Of a DNA stretch of 64,000 nt, positions 45,183-54,502 are shown one piece after another (positions within the stretch are counted from its first letter, which is position 1; each line of letters opens with the position of its first letter). The DNA lies in NCBI GenBank assembly GCA_020002265.1, contig CP048228.1:868001-932000 (forward strand), written 5' to 3'. The notes beneath the pieces were generated by a model. That model had not been told where the DNA came from, did no database searches, and saw only the letters and a program-made list of their open reading frames with translations. This DNA is from Anaplasmataceae bacterium AB001_6 (GTDB taxonomy: Bacteria; Pseudomonadota; Alphaproteobacteria; Rickettsiales; Anaplasmataceae). A program made the position numbers and the translations under genes.

Positions 45183-46394
45183 ATGATGCTAAAATTTTTG
45201 CATACTAGAATCAGAATTCTGATTTGTATTTTCTGTGCTTATTTCTTAATTAGCAATTTAGGAATAAACAACGCATATACAAAAACAGTAAAACACTCTG
45301 ACCCAATAGATGAAGTCATGTGGATAGTCAAAAATTATTATGTGAAAAATATCGATGATGATACAGAATTATATCAAAATGCAATTAAAGGCATAATGCA
45401 GTCTCTTGATGAATATTCTTATTTTATATCTGAGAAAGATATGAAAAAATTCAACGACCAAATTTCTGGTACATTTGATGGTTTTGGGATAAATATTGCC
45501 AGAAAAAGAGGATTATTGATGATAGATAATGTTTTTATAAATAGTCCAGCAGAAAAATCAGGCATCAAAAAAGGAGATATAATTAGATATGTAAATGGTG
45601 ATAGGATAAGTACACATATAAGTGCAAAAAGTGCTACCCAAATCATAGAACATCCTGAAAAGAAAAGTTTAACGCTCACCATTATCCGTGACGGGGTATT
45701 ATTAACTTTTGATCTAAAATCCAAGGTTTTTGAAATATATCCACTAGCTTTACAAGAAGAATGTGATTTTCTGTATATCAAGATATCACATTTTATGGAA
45801 GGTGTTGCACAAAAAATAAAACAAGAATTAAAAACTAGATTAAAGAAAAATAATTATAAAGGTCTAATAATAGATTTAAGGCATAATTCTGGAGGAGTTT
45901 TCACAGAAGCGATACAATCTGCTGATCTTTTTTTAGATGATGTAACTATTGCTGTTGTAGCAGATAAAAAAGATTCTGAAGATGTGAAAGTATATACAGG
46001 GAAAAAAAGAAATACTATTTTAAATTCGGATATTCCAATAACAGTATTAATAGATCGTAATACTGCATCAGCTGCTGAAATATTTTCTGCGGCATTACAA
46101 GATAATGAAAGAGCACTTTTAATTGGAGAACAAACTTATGGAAAGGGTTCATTGCAAACAGTTATATCTCTTGATACTATAGATGCTGCAGTAAGCATGA
46201 CTACAGATTATCTGTATACTCCAAATGGTAAAGCGTATAATAAGATAGGCATAAGGCCTGATATCTTTTTACCGATTGAAGATGTATTATCAAAAGATAT
46301 AGAAAGCAAATGTAACGTTTTACATGATGGTATTTATATGAATGATAATCAGGCTAATTATGCTATGAATCTAATATTAAGACAAAATAAATGA
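45183..46394 (+). CDS. ctpA: C-terminal processing peptidase (S41 family)
   Basis: Exported serine protease that trims C-termini of periplasmic proteins and often controls peptidoglycan hydrolases. The 403-residue product has an N-terminal signal segment (about 8-27), a PDZ domain (FGINIARKRGLLMIDNVFIN to about 190), and the catalytic region with DRNTASAAEIFSAALQD (Ser) and GEQTYGKGSLQTV (Lys). The YibQ-like gene follows 87 bases later, a common ctpA neighbour in proteobacteria. Confidence 0.95.
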   Translation: MMLKFLHTRIRILICIFCAYFLISNLGINNAYTKTVKHSDPIDEVMWIVKNYYVKNIDDDTELYQNAIKGIMQSLDEYSYFISEKDMKKFNDQISGTFDGFGINIARKRGLLMIDNVFINSPAEKSGIKKGDIIRYVNGDRISTHISAKSATQIIEHPEKKSLTLTIIRDGVLLTFDLKSKVFEIYPLALQEECDFLYIKISHFMEGVAQKIKQELKTRLKKNNYKGLIIDLRHNSGGVFTEAIQSADLFLDDVTIAVVADKKDSEDVKVYTGKKRNTILNSDIPITVLIDRNTASAAEIFSAALQDNERALLIGEQTYGKGSLQTVISLDTIDAAVSMTTDYLYTPNGKAYNKIGIRPDIFLPIEDVLSKDIESKCNVLHDGIYMNDNQANYAMNLILRQNK

Positions 46395-46481
46395 AATTAA
46401 CTATTAATAATATTATTGAATAATTGTCTTATTCTAATAAAATAAAACTTTTTAACCATCATAAAATCAAGAGTAATAAAT

Positions 46482-47330
46482 ATGAAAATATTGCTTATTA
46501 TTAACATAGTGCTTTTCATTGCTCTCTCTTTTATAGTTACCACAGAATTCATTCTTGTAGATTATAACAGTCAGATAATAAAAGAAAATCGTAAAAAGAT
46601 ATCATTAATAGAGATTGCATTGGGAAAAGAAGTTCTTAAAGAAAATATAGAAGAAGAACAAATAATAGAAATTGACCAAACAATAGATAAGCTAATAGAA
46701 AGTGATATTAATCAAAACATGAATATTACTCAAACAGAAGCAGCTAAAAATACTACTAATAAAGAAAAAGTATTCATCTTTTTTTCTTCCAACATTGAGG
46801 ATACAAATTTAAACCTGCTAAATGATATAATAAAAAATACAGATATGTTCATTGTTTCTCCATATTATATATCTGCTCATAGATTGCTTGAATACAACAA
46901 TAACATTTTTATAAATCTTCCAATCCAAAGTGCAAATGAAAATGATTATGCGGGTGGCCCATTACGTATCGATTCTAAAATACCTAAACAGCAGAATATT
47001 GAGAATATACATAAAATCTTGTTAAAACATCCTTATCTAAAAGGATTTTTCATATCAGACGAAATAACAAAAATATCAGAGGAATTTCTAAAAGAATTTT
47101 TACAAATCTGCGATAAAAATAACATAAAAATTATTGCTAAAAATAAAGATATATCAGATATTTTAATAAAATATCCAGAAGCAAAAAATGTGGAAATTAT
47201 AATTCCAGGATACGTATTTGAAAGTGTAGTAGAATATAACAATTTTATCCAAAAAACATCGATAAAAATTGACGATAAAAATGTATTTTTAATAAACAGA
47301 ATAGAAGGTCTGAAATCTATAGAAAGATAA
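46482..47330 (+). CDS. Divergent polysaccharide deacetylase (YibQ-like) family protein
   Basis: 282 residues with an N-terminal membrane anchor (about 3-27), a charged linker, and a domain that fits the divergent polysaccharide deacetylase pattern: INLPIQSANENDYAGGPLRI, then NIENIHKILLKHPYLKGFFI. Location directly after ctpA supports the call, since yibQ commonly neighbours envC and ctpA. The sequence is far from canonical and metal-binding residues are not obvious, so activity is uncertain. Probable envelope function. Confidence 0.7.
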   Translation: MKILLIINIVLFIALSFIVTTEFILVDYNSQIIKENRKKISLIEIALGKEVLKENIEEEQIIEIDQTIDKLIESDINQNMNITQTEAAKNTTNKEKVFIFFSSNIEDTNLNLLNDIIKNTDMFIVSPYYISAHRLLEYNNNIFINLPIQSANENDYAGGPLRIDSKIPKQQNIENIHKILLKHPYLKGFFISDEITKISEEFLKEFLQICDKNNIKIIAKNKDISDILIKYPEAKNVEIIIPGYVFESVVEYNNFIQKTSIKIDDKNVFLINRIEGLKSIER

Positions 47331-47363
47331 ATATGAGAGGTTTAATAGCGAAAATAACAGAAT

Positions 47364-47996
47364 TTATTTTACTTTACTTATCTGATTCTTTTTCTGAATA
47401 TTAGAGGAAGATGCTTTCTTCTCTTTATGATCCAAACTATTAACTAATTTACTACCAAAAGATTTAATCTTATCTATGTTATCCTCTCCTAGAGAATCAG
47501 ATACCACCTCTTCAAATGATAGAAAAAAATAATTATATGAAAAAGAATGCGCAACCCATAATGGGACTCTGTGGTTGGGATCTTTTAGATTTTTGTTATT
47601 TTCTTTGTAAGGATAAAAAGATACATAAAATATTTTAACAACTGCTATAAAGCAAAACATAATCATTGCTCCTTTGCAAAAGCCAATAGCACCACCTACC
47701 GTACGATCAAATAAGCCCAGTCTAATTGGCTTAATGAGATTAAGTAAGACAGAATTAAGAAACATAAAAAATATAGTGCTTGCGATATATAATACAGCAA
47801 TAACAACAATTTTTACCAACATAGTGTCATCTAGATCAAACAGCTGTATAACTAAGCCGTGAAATTTCATGGTAACCAAAACAGCAAAAAGAACAACAAA
47901 TAATAACATCATCTCTTTCACAGAGCCACGCCAAACACCGATAGCTGTCATTAACAATAATAATATTAGAAAAATACCATCTATAACTGAAATCAT
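47364..47996 (-). CDS. cvpA: CvpA-family inner-membrane protein
   Basis: 210-residue membrane protein with the CvpA pattern: an N-terminal IDGIFLILLLLMTAIGVWRG, two further helices (about 40-60 and 70-95) and FDRTVGGAIGFCKGAMIM, then a polar tail. Homologues support envelope stability and bile resistance in other bacteria. I chose ATG at 47996, which overlaps the stop of the TRAP permease gene by 4 bases (coupling), rather than the first possible start at 48056. Confidence 0.86.
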   Translation of the reverse strand: MISVIDGIFLILLLLMTAIGVWRGSVKEMMLLFVVLFAVLVTMKFHGLVIQLFDLDDTMLVKIVVIAVLYIASTIFFMFLNSVLLNLIKPIRLGLFDRTVGGAIGFCKGAMIMFCFIAVVKIFYVSFYPYKENNKNLKDPNHRVPLWVAHSFSYNYFFLSFEEVVSDSLGEDNIDKIKSFGSKLVNSLDHKEKKASSSNIQKKNQISKVK

Positions 47997-50596
47997 CTGA
48001 ATAAATATTTTTTCTTTAAAAATAGTAATATAAAAACAAAAGCCGCAGCTGAACAAATTTGATAATATGTAAATCTATAACAAGCTGTACTCAAATTTTT
48101 TATCATGTCTCCTCTTTTTATCCCTACAAAATAAGCAGGCGTTCCTTTAGAAACACTATCCACTATTATCATACTATTATCATCAGTCAAATGATATTGT
48201 TTTACCCCAAGACTAACCAATGCATGTTTTACAGAATAAAATTTTTCACCTGCGTAATCATATATTTTTACAACACGATCAGAGGAGTGAAATTTACCTT
48301 TGATATCTAGCTTCAACAGATCAAAATTTTGATCTACGTGTTGATCTATTATATGATTCTCAATTTCTACATTACGATAATCCAATATATAATTGCTATG
48401 TGTAACAATATTTGGACACATCATAAGAAGACCGACTGCAGCAAATAATATGTTGTCGACTACACTGTTCTTAGTAATTAAGTAGGACTGCATAGCAATA
48501 GAAATTGCTAAAATTCCAACGACAGCAAATATCGTGACAAATAAGCCGTCTATAAGAGACGATAATCCATAATAAACCAATTTATGGTTAAATATAAATA
48601 AAAAGGGGATAACAATAGTTCTTATATTATAATAAAAAGCTTGAATCCCAGTTTTTAATGGGTTCGCACGCGCTATTGCAGCAGAAGTATAAGACGCTAA
48701 ACCCACTGGAGGTGTAACATCCGCCAATATTCCAAAATAAAAAACAAATAAGTGTAATGATACCGGAATAACAAACATACCATTCATATATGTTAATTGT
48801 TTCAAGACGGGCACCATTATAGTAGCTACTATGATATAACAAGCTGTCGTTGGCATTCCCATTCCCAAGATTATGCATACAAAACCTGTAATTAAAAGTG
48901 CAAAAATTACGTTTCCAAACGAAAATATATCTATTAGAGTACCAAATTTCAACCCTATTCCAGTAAGAGATACACTCCCTACTATAATTCCAGCAGTAGC
49001 AGTAGCAACAGCTACAACAGACATATTACGTGCAGTGGATACCAAAGAATCTATAGTATCTCCAAAACTAAGGCGCAAATATCGTTTAATGCTTGAAAAA
49101 TCTCTTCTCATGAAACATACTATTCCGTCATGAAAAAATAAGATAAAAAAGAGAGATAAAACGGTCCAATAAGCTGAGCTAGCAGGTGACAATCTTTCAA
49201 CTATTAACAGCCATACTAAAAGAAATATAGGAAGTAAAAAATGAAGCCCTCTTCTTAAGATTCTATACCAAGTATCTTTATTAGATAAAATATCATTCTC
49301 TTCTTGTTCGATTGTCTCATCCAAATCGTACATAGAACGATTGAAAAAAACTATCGTAAGATATGCAGCAACAAAAAGAAAAGTAACAACATAAATAGAA
49401 TCATGACCAAAAAACTTTTTGATACCAAGGAAATTATTAAAACCTTCGATTAAAAAGTATATAGTTCCTACAACAATGAAGATCGTAATAAAACAGATAA
49501 AAAACCTGAAAATCATCCTCAATGGATTCAAAGAAACTGTATCATTGTATCGCAAATTAAGTTTAATCGCTTCAATTCTCACCATGTACAACAACGCTAT
49601 ATATATCAATACAGCAGGTAAGAAAGCATATTTAATAATTTGATCATAAGGCATTGAAAGATATTCTGCCATTAAAAAAGCTGCTGCCCCCATAACAGGT
49701 GGCATAACTTGTCCATTAACTCCTGCAGAAACTTCAATAGCAGCGGCTTTTTCAGGCTGAAAGCCCAATTTTTTCATTATTGGGATAGTCAATGAACCTA
49801 CAGTTATAGTGTTAGCTATTGAAGAACCTGATATCATTCCCATTAATCCAGATGCAACAACTGAAGCCTGTGCAGGTCCTCCTCTAAAAGAACCTAACAA
49901 AGAAAACGATAGCTTAATAAAAAAATCACCAGCTCCGGTTTTTTCAAGTAAATTGCCAAATAAAACATACAGAAAAATAAAATCTGCAGAAACTCCTAAA
50001 GCCGTTCCAAAAACTCCTTCTGCAGTAAACCACTGATGCGTTATGATAGATTTTAGACTGATACTTCCTGAAGCTAAAAAATCTGGAAAGAAAGGCGCTA
50101 ACAATGCGTAGCTTAAACATAATAACGCAAGTATAACTATCGCTAAACCGACTGCTCGCCTAGCTGATTCCAAAAGAATAGCCAAACCTATGTATGCTAT
50201 ACATACCTGTAAAAAAGTAGTTAATCCAATATTCTGATTGATAGAATTATAAAAGATAAATAAATAAGAAAGTGATAATGCAATAAAAGAAATAAGCAAC
50301 CAATCAAACCATGGAATCCGACTGGAGGTGCTAGAACCCTTACTTCCTGCAAAAGACATAAGAACCATTATCACTCCAAACAAAAGATGTAAAATTCTTA
50401 CTTTTTGATCATTTAAAACAAATGCTTGTATGTGAAAAATAGAAGTTAAATATAAGGCAGCAGGTGAAGCAACATACACCTGCATCAAAGACCATAAAAG
50501 AGCAATAAAAAACAAAAATTTAAAAGATCTAGATTTTCCGTCTGGACGAGACCCATACTCTTTTTCTAAAATTTTCTTAAGATCTTTTCTAACCAT
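47993..50596 (-). CDS. Fused TRAP transporter permease (TAXI type, 4TM-12TM)
   Basis: 867-residue inner-membrane protein that joins the small and large TRAP permease subunits. Many hydrophobic helices are interspersed with motifs such as SGLMGMISGSSIANTITVGS, IPIMKKLGFQPEKAAAIEVS, NGQVMPPVMGAAAFLMAEYL, LGMGMPTTACYIIVATIMVP and ILADVTPPVGLASYTSAAIA, all typical of the family. A C-terminal domain beyond the last permease helices resembles a PDZ-like fold (GVKQYHLTDDNSMIIV, GTPAYFVGIKRGDMI). Start ATG 50596; a TTG at 50626 is poorer. It works with the receptor at 42443-43423. Confidence 0.94.
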   Translation of the reverse strand: MVRKDLKKILEKEYGSRPDGKSRSFKFLFFIALLWSLMQVYVASPAALYLTSIFHIQAFVLNDQKVRILHLLFGVIMVLMSFAGSKGSSTSSRIPWFDWLLISFIALSLSYLFIFYNSINQNIGLTTFLQVCIAYIGLAILLESARRAVGLAIVILALLCLSYALLAPFFPDFLASGSISLKSIITHQWFTAEGVFGTALGVSADFIFLYVLFGNLLEKTGAGDFFIKLSFSLLGSFRGGPAQASVVASGLMGMISGSSIANTITVGSLTIPIMKKLGFQPEKAAAIEVSAGVNGQVMPPVMGAAAFLMAEYLSMPYDQIIKYAFLPAVLIYIALLYMVRIEAIKLNLRYNDTVSLNPLRMIFRFFICFITIFIVVGTIYFLIEGFNNFLGIKKFFGHDSIYVVTFLFVAAYLTIVFFNRSMYDLDETIEQEENDILSNKDTWYRILRRGLHFLLPIFLLVWLLIVERLSPASSAYWTVLSLFFILFFHDGIVCFMRRDFSSIKRYLRLSFGDTIDSLVSTARNMSVVAVATATAGIIVGSVSLTGIGLKFGTLIDIFSFGNVIFALLITGFVCIILGMGMPTTACYIIVATIMVPVLKQLTYMNGMFVIPVSLHLFVFYFGILADVTPPVGLASYTSAAIARANPLKTGIQAFYYNIRTIVIPFLFIFNHKLVYYGLSSLIDGLFVTIFAVVGILAISIAMQSYLITKNSVVDNILFAAVGLLMMCPNIVTHSNYILDYRNVEIENHIIDQHVDQNFDLLKLDIKGKFHSSDRVVKIYDYAGEKFYSVKHALVSLGVKQYHLTDDNSMIIVDSVSKGTPAYFVGIKRGDMIKNLSTACYRFTYYQICSAAAFVFILLFLKKKYLFR

Positions 50597-50647
50597 AGAA
50601 ACACAAAATAAAGAACAAACAAACAATAAATTAATTATTAATTAAAA

Positions 50648-51130
50648 TCAACTTAACTTTTTGGAAACAAATTTTTCTAACAGTTCAAAATTATCTATTT
50701 TATTCGATTTTGAACAAACTGAATCATCAATAGATGTATTGACAATTTCCCTAGCAATGTCAAGACACCTAAAATGTACCTGTAGAAATAACTCCTTATT
50801 ATATTTGTCTTTATTAACCTTTAAATCGTTAGATAAAATTAAAAAATTGTCATCTATATCACGTTTAAATTTAGCAAATATTTTTTCAGATTCTTCCTTA
50901 GAAAGATCAAGTATTTTTTCGGCTTCGAGATCAATTTTCTCCTTTTTTTTGATCTTTTCGATCAAGATAGCTTCAGAATCATCAAGTAGATCAAACGATT
51001 TGCGTATCTTAAAACTTAAATCTTTTATATAATCATTAACAGCAGTCTTTAACAATCGACTAACAGGTTTATAACAAATAACAAAAGCAACAAAAAAAGC
51101 TAAAGCCAAAATTTGAAAATCAGAGAACAT
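50648..51130 (-). CDS. atpF: ATP synthase F0 subunit b
   Basis: One of two b-type stator subunits; 160 residues from ATG 51130, where it overlaps the b' gene by 11 bases (an ATG at 51151 is possible). It has an N-terminal membrane helix (FQILALAFFVAFVICYKPVS) and a long helical stalk with KIDLEAEKILDLSKEESEKI. Identity rests on position after atpF' and on the helix-stalk layout; sequence identity to well-known b subunits is weak. Confidence 0.86.
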   Translation of the reverse strand: MFSDFQILALAFFVAFVICYKPVSRLLKTAVNDYIKDLSFKIRKSFDLLDDSEAILIEKIKKKEKIDLEAEKILDLSKEESEKIFAKFKRDIDDNFLILSNDLKVNKDKYNKELFLQVHFRCLDIAREIVNTSIDDSVCSKSNKIDNFELLEKFVSKKLS

Positions 51131-51656
51131 CGTCTGTACCAACTTCATCAAAAAAACAAGATAACTTAAGTCTGATAGAATCTTTTATTCCTTCTGATAA
51201 CGAAAGTGCTCCTAAATCTCCTGAATGACGACATAAAACTTCTTGTAAAATAATATCACGTAGAGAAATTATATAACGAATCAAAATTTCCTCATTTTTC
51301 CTCATGCTATCTAATAAGAGAAAACACTCCTTTCTATATTTATCCTTAAGTTGGTCATAATCATCATGCTTAACAGTACGGTAATTTTCAACTTTCAGTA
51401 AAGCATCTTCTATCATATCTCTCCCACTATTTCTAGCCTTTTCTAGAATCTTATCACAATAACAATCAATCTCCGCCACCTGAGATAAATTTTCATCAGA
51501 CTGCTTAATATTATCTGCCATCCTAAACTTCCTGTGTTTAAAAACATGCTCAATACGAGATATATAAAGAAATTTAATAACCACAAAAAGCAAAGTAAAG
51601 GATGCAATCAACCAAAATATTTGTGACGGATAATTTGATACATCAAGTTGAGGCAT
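51120..51656 (-). CDS. atpF': ATP synthase F0 subunit b'
   Basis: 178 residues starting MPQLDVSNYPSQIFWLIASF, the typical b' N-terminus with Gln-Leu-Asp and a membrane helix, then a coiled-coil stalk. Two b-type genes (b and b') are the rule in alphaproteobacteria. It lies 9 bases after atpE. Confidence 0.93.
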   Translation of the reverse strand: MPQLDVSNYPSQIFWLIASFTLLFVVIKFLYISRIEHVFKHRKFRMADNIKQSDENLSQVAEIDCYCDKILEKARNSGRDMIEDALLKVENYRTVKHDDYDQLKDKYRKECFLLLDSMRKNEEILIRYIISLRDIILQEVLCRHSGDLGALSLSEGIKDSIRLKLSCFFDEVGTDDVL

Positions 51657-51665
51657 ATCATTAAA

Positions 51666-51881
51666 TTATGAAAATATTAATAATAATGCCAAAACAAAAG
51701 AAAATAAGCCCATTGCTTCCACTAGCGCAGCCCCAGCATAAACATATCTTTTCAATTTATCCTCTGATTCTGGATTACGAGCTATCCCATCCAACATCTT
51801 AGCAAAAATATTAGATACTCCTAACGCCGCACCCAACATACCAAAAACAAGCAATCCAACAGCAATATACTTCAGATCCAT
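51666..51881 (-). CDS. atpE: ATP synthase F0 subunit c
   Basis: 71-residue proteolipid hairpin that forms the rotor ring. The second helix carries the ion-binding Glu in [13 protein letters not shown], and the loop has [10 protein letters not shown]. Only Glu, with no extra sodium-site Gln or Thr pattern that I can see, so it is presumably proton-driven. Between atpB and atpF'. Confidence 0.97.
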   Translation of the reverse strand: MDLKYIAVGLLVFGMLGAALGVSNIFAKMLDGIARNPESEDKLKRYVYAGAALVEAMGLFSFVLALLLIFS

Positions 51882-51929
51882 ATAAAAAAACCTCTAAAAC
51901 AATATATAACAATTTATAAAAATAATACT

Positions 51930-52667
51930 CTAATGAGAAGAATACGCATCTCCTAAATATATACAAGTTAAAACAACAAATATATAAGCTTGCAGCATAG
52001 AAATAAATATCTCAAATATTATCAAAAGCACTATAAATACAAAAGAAAAAGGCGCAAAAATAATAGACGCCATATGCATAAAAGAAGCAATAACCTCTAT
52101 TATAGTATGCCCCGCCACCATGTTAGCAGCCAATCTAATTGCCAAGCTCGCAGGGCGAAATAGATAAGTACTAAACTCAAGTAAAAACATGAGTGGTGAA
52201 AGCCATCTTGGAGTGCCTGCTGGCAAAAAAATTGAGAAAAATGATACACGATATTTAGCAAATGTTACAACAAGTACATAACAAAAAACCATCAAAGACA
52301 ATGCCAAAGTCACAACAATTTGACTTGTTGCTGTAAACACCATTGGCAAGGGTAACATACCAATTAAATTGCAAAATAGAATAAATAAAAACATTGTGAG
52401 CACGAATGGCATATGCTTAATCGCACTATGATCGGTATTATCAATTACAATATCACGAACAAACACATATACCATTTCTGCCATTGCCTGAAAAAAACAT
52501 GGGACTATTGATATATTCTTCACTGACTTAAAAATCAACATTGAAGCAAACAGAACCGCTAAAGACATGAAAAGAGAAGAATTCGTAAAAGTCAGATCAA
52601 GACCAAAAACCGACGGTAACTCAAATATAGGCTTAACTTTAAATTGTTCCAATGGACTGATAGACAC
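51930..52667 (-). CDS. atpB: ATP synthase F0 subunit a
   Basis: Membrane subunit forming the proton half-channels, 245 residues. Signatures are FILFCNLIGMLPLPMVFTAT, the essential Arg in LAIRLAANMVAGH, and the C-terminal LQAYIFVVLTCIYLGDA. First gene of atpB-atpE-atpF'-atpF; atpI and the F1 genes are not here, in line with split ATP synthase operons in alphaproteobacteria. Confidence 0.97.
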   Translation of the reverse strand: MSISPLEQFKVKPIFELPSVFGLDLTFTNSSLFMSLAVLFASMLIFKSVKNISIVPCFFQAMAEMVYVFVRDIVIDNTDHSAIKHMPFVLTMFLFILFCNLIGMLPLPMVFTATSQIVVTLALSLMVFCYVLVVTFAKYRVSFFSIFLPAGTPRWLSPLMFLLEFSTYLFRPASLAIRLAANMVAGHTIIEVIASFMHMASIIFAPFSFVFIVLLIIFEIFISMLQAYIFVVLTCIYLGDAYSSH

Positions 52668-52834
52668 AAAAAACCTTCTATAAAATTTGCATTAAAAAAG
52701 CAAAAAACCTTAAGGAATTCTAATATAAATCAAAAAAAAAATCAATAAAATTAGTCAAAAATTAAACAATACAAATCCAGCCTCAATCTAAAAATTGTTA
52801 ATTAATATAAAAATATCTGAGAGCTATAAAATAA
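52668..52834. other. Gap between atpB and tolA
   Basis: AT-rich stretch of 167 bases containing the likely atpB promoter region. It is too short for atpI, and no small gene is seen. Confidence 0.4.
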
Positions 52835-54112
52835 CTAAAACATTAATTCTGGATCAAAAATCATTTCTATATTTGCCCACTCTGAATAAGGAACTTTTTC
52901 CAGCCCTATAATCGGACTACACCTGTATACTGCTCTAATTGCACTATCAACAAATGCTCTATATAATGAATCTCTATTATATCTAAAATTATGTTTATGA
53001 TTAACCTTTAATACATTCCCTTTTTTATCTAATTCTAGAAATAATACTACTGTCATATTTTTGCCATTTGTGACCCCAGCAGGCAATGTCCAACATGCAG
53101 AAAATTGCCCCTTAATAGAATCAATGATTGAAGCAGTAATAGGTGCATTATCATCTTTAACATCTTTATTTTCTGAGCGCCCTAATAGCCCTTTTTGCTC
53201 CTGCCCTTTATCCAAGGTATATTTTTTTCTATCTTCAATAGAAAGTAATATACTGCTTATTTTTTTTTCATTATTGCTATTCATGGGTTTTCTAGAAGGT
53301 ATATTAATATTCCTATTAACATTGCGTTGAGCTTTTTTTAGATCAATATTTGGACTTCTACTTGGCTTATATTTTTTTTTATTTTCCATTTCTTCTACTA
53401 CTATGGAATTTTCTTTCATAGTATTTTGAGAAATATTATGTTGCTCTAAAATGTTAGATCTACTATCAGAATAATTATTATCATCTTCACTAACTTTTTC
53501 TGTTTGATAATTTGCTATTTTTGCTATCTTAATATCATCGATAACAACAAAGTTTATTTTTTTATCTTGATGATGATAGTAAAATTGATATCCTCCAATG
53601 AAAAATATAAGCAAGATAAAAGTATGCAACAAAAATGAAATAAAAAATGAATTATGATATTTGGAAAGGTTTAATTTACACAATCTAAATAATTTTAAAG
53701 GCAATATAATTTTGAAGAATTTTTTTACTGTATTAGGAATCTTATTGCAATTAAGACATTTCATAAGAATAAAAATTGCTCTCATGAGAATTCTTTTAAA
53801 AAGAATTAGAGAGTTCTTTATTATTTTAGAATTGATATAACGTAGGGTGCTTTTTACAGCATTAAATATTTTTGGATTAGCTACTTTGATTATTGTTTTA
53901 ATAATAATCAAAATATATTCTTCTATGGCTTTTAGCAAAAATAACATATATAGCAAAAAAGCATATATATGCATGATAAAATAATACGCGGAATCTCGAA
54001 CGAAATTAAAAATTTGATAAAATCTAAGATTGGAGGCAAAAAATTTTTCTCTGAGAATTGCCTTAGGATTTTTATAAAACTTATTTCTTATTCTGGATTT
54101 CATTTGGATCAA
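52835..54112 (-). CDS. tolA: TolA-like protein with long hydrophobic N-terminal extension
   Basis: Third Tol gene, linking the TolQR motor to the outer membrane. The C-terminal ~100 residues match the TolA/TonB-type domain (FSACWTLPAGV, DSAIRAVYRCSPI, WANIEMIFDPELMF). The TolA membrane helix with its Ser-x3-His motif (SFLLHTFILLIFFIGGY) lies at about 159-175, not at the N-terminus. The first ~150 residues are an extra, basic, helix-rich segment with hydrophobic stretches (about 40-75 and 100-120), so the protein is 425 residues. The middle linker is short and lysine-rich. The ATG at 54112 overlaps tolR by 32 bases; 54103 is an equal alternative. Confidence 0.86.
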   Translation of the reverse strand: MIQMKSRIRNKFYKNPKAILREKFFASNLRFYQIFNFVRDSAYYFIMHIYAFLLYMLFLLKAIEEYILIIIKTIIKVANPKIFNAVKSTLRYINSKIIKNSLILFKRILMRAIFILMKCLNCNKIPNTVKKFFKIILPLKLFRLCKLNLSKYHNSFFISFLLHTFILLIFFIGGYQFYYHHQDKKINFVVIDDIKIAKIANYQTEKVSEDDNNYSDSRSNILEQHNISQNTMKENSIVVEEMENKKKYKPSRSPNIDLKKAQRNVNRNINIPSRKPMNSNNEKKISSILLSIEDRKKYTLDKGQEQKGLLGRSENKDVKDDNAPITASIIDSIKGQFSACWTLPAGVTNGKNMTVVLFLELDKKGNVLKVNHKHNFRYNRDSLYRAFVDSAIRAVYRCSPIIGLEKVPYSEWANIEMIFDPELMF

Positions 54113-54497
54113 TAGCTAAAGATATCTTATGAAAACCAGAATTTTGTAAAGTAGACATTAAATTTATGATATCAGAATAAATAACTTCTTTATCTGCTTT
54201 CAGAAGCAAATTTATATCTTTTGAGTATTTCTTCAACAATTCAAATTCAACCTCTTTACAAGCAACAGCTTTTTCATCAAGAAAAATCGTACCATCTTTT
54301 TTGATAGTTATAAAAACTGCATTAACATTCTTTTGTATATCATCAGAAACAATTATATCTGCTTCTGGCAGCGTAACATCTATGCTACTATGTATCATAG
54401 GTGTAACAGCCATAAATATGATCAACAATACAAGCATAACATCAACAAAAGGTGTGATGTTAATATCATTAAAAACTCTTTTCTTTGAAAGTGACAT
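54081..54497 (-). CDS. tolR: TolR/ExbD-type protein
   Basis: 138 residues with an N-terminal helix containing the key Asp (INITPFVDVMLVLLIIFM) and a periplasmic domain (VTLPEADI, ADKEVIYSDIINLMSTLQNS). Partner of TolQ in the proton-driven Tol motor. The overlap with tolA and the 5-base gap to tolQ show an operon tolQ-tolR-tolA. Confidence 0.95.
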   Translation of the reverse strand: MSLSKKRVFNDINITPFVDVMLVLLIIFMAVTPMIHSSIDVTLPEADIIVSDDIQKNVNAVFITIKKDGTIFLDEKAVACKEVEFELLKKYSKDINLLLKADKEVIYSDIINLMSTLQNSGFHKISLAIDPNEIQNKK

Positions 54498-54502
54498 AAA
54501 AA

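Noticed and set aside
48000-48056. Longer cvpA start
   Set aside because: It would overlap the TRAP permease by 64 bases; the ATG at 47996 gives the typical CvpA N-terminus and a 4-base overlap.
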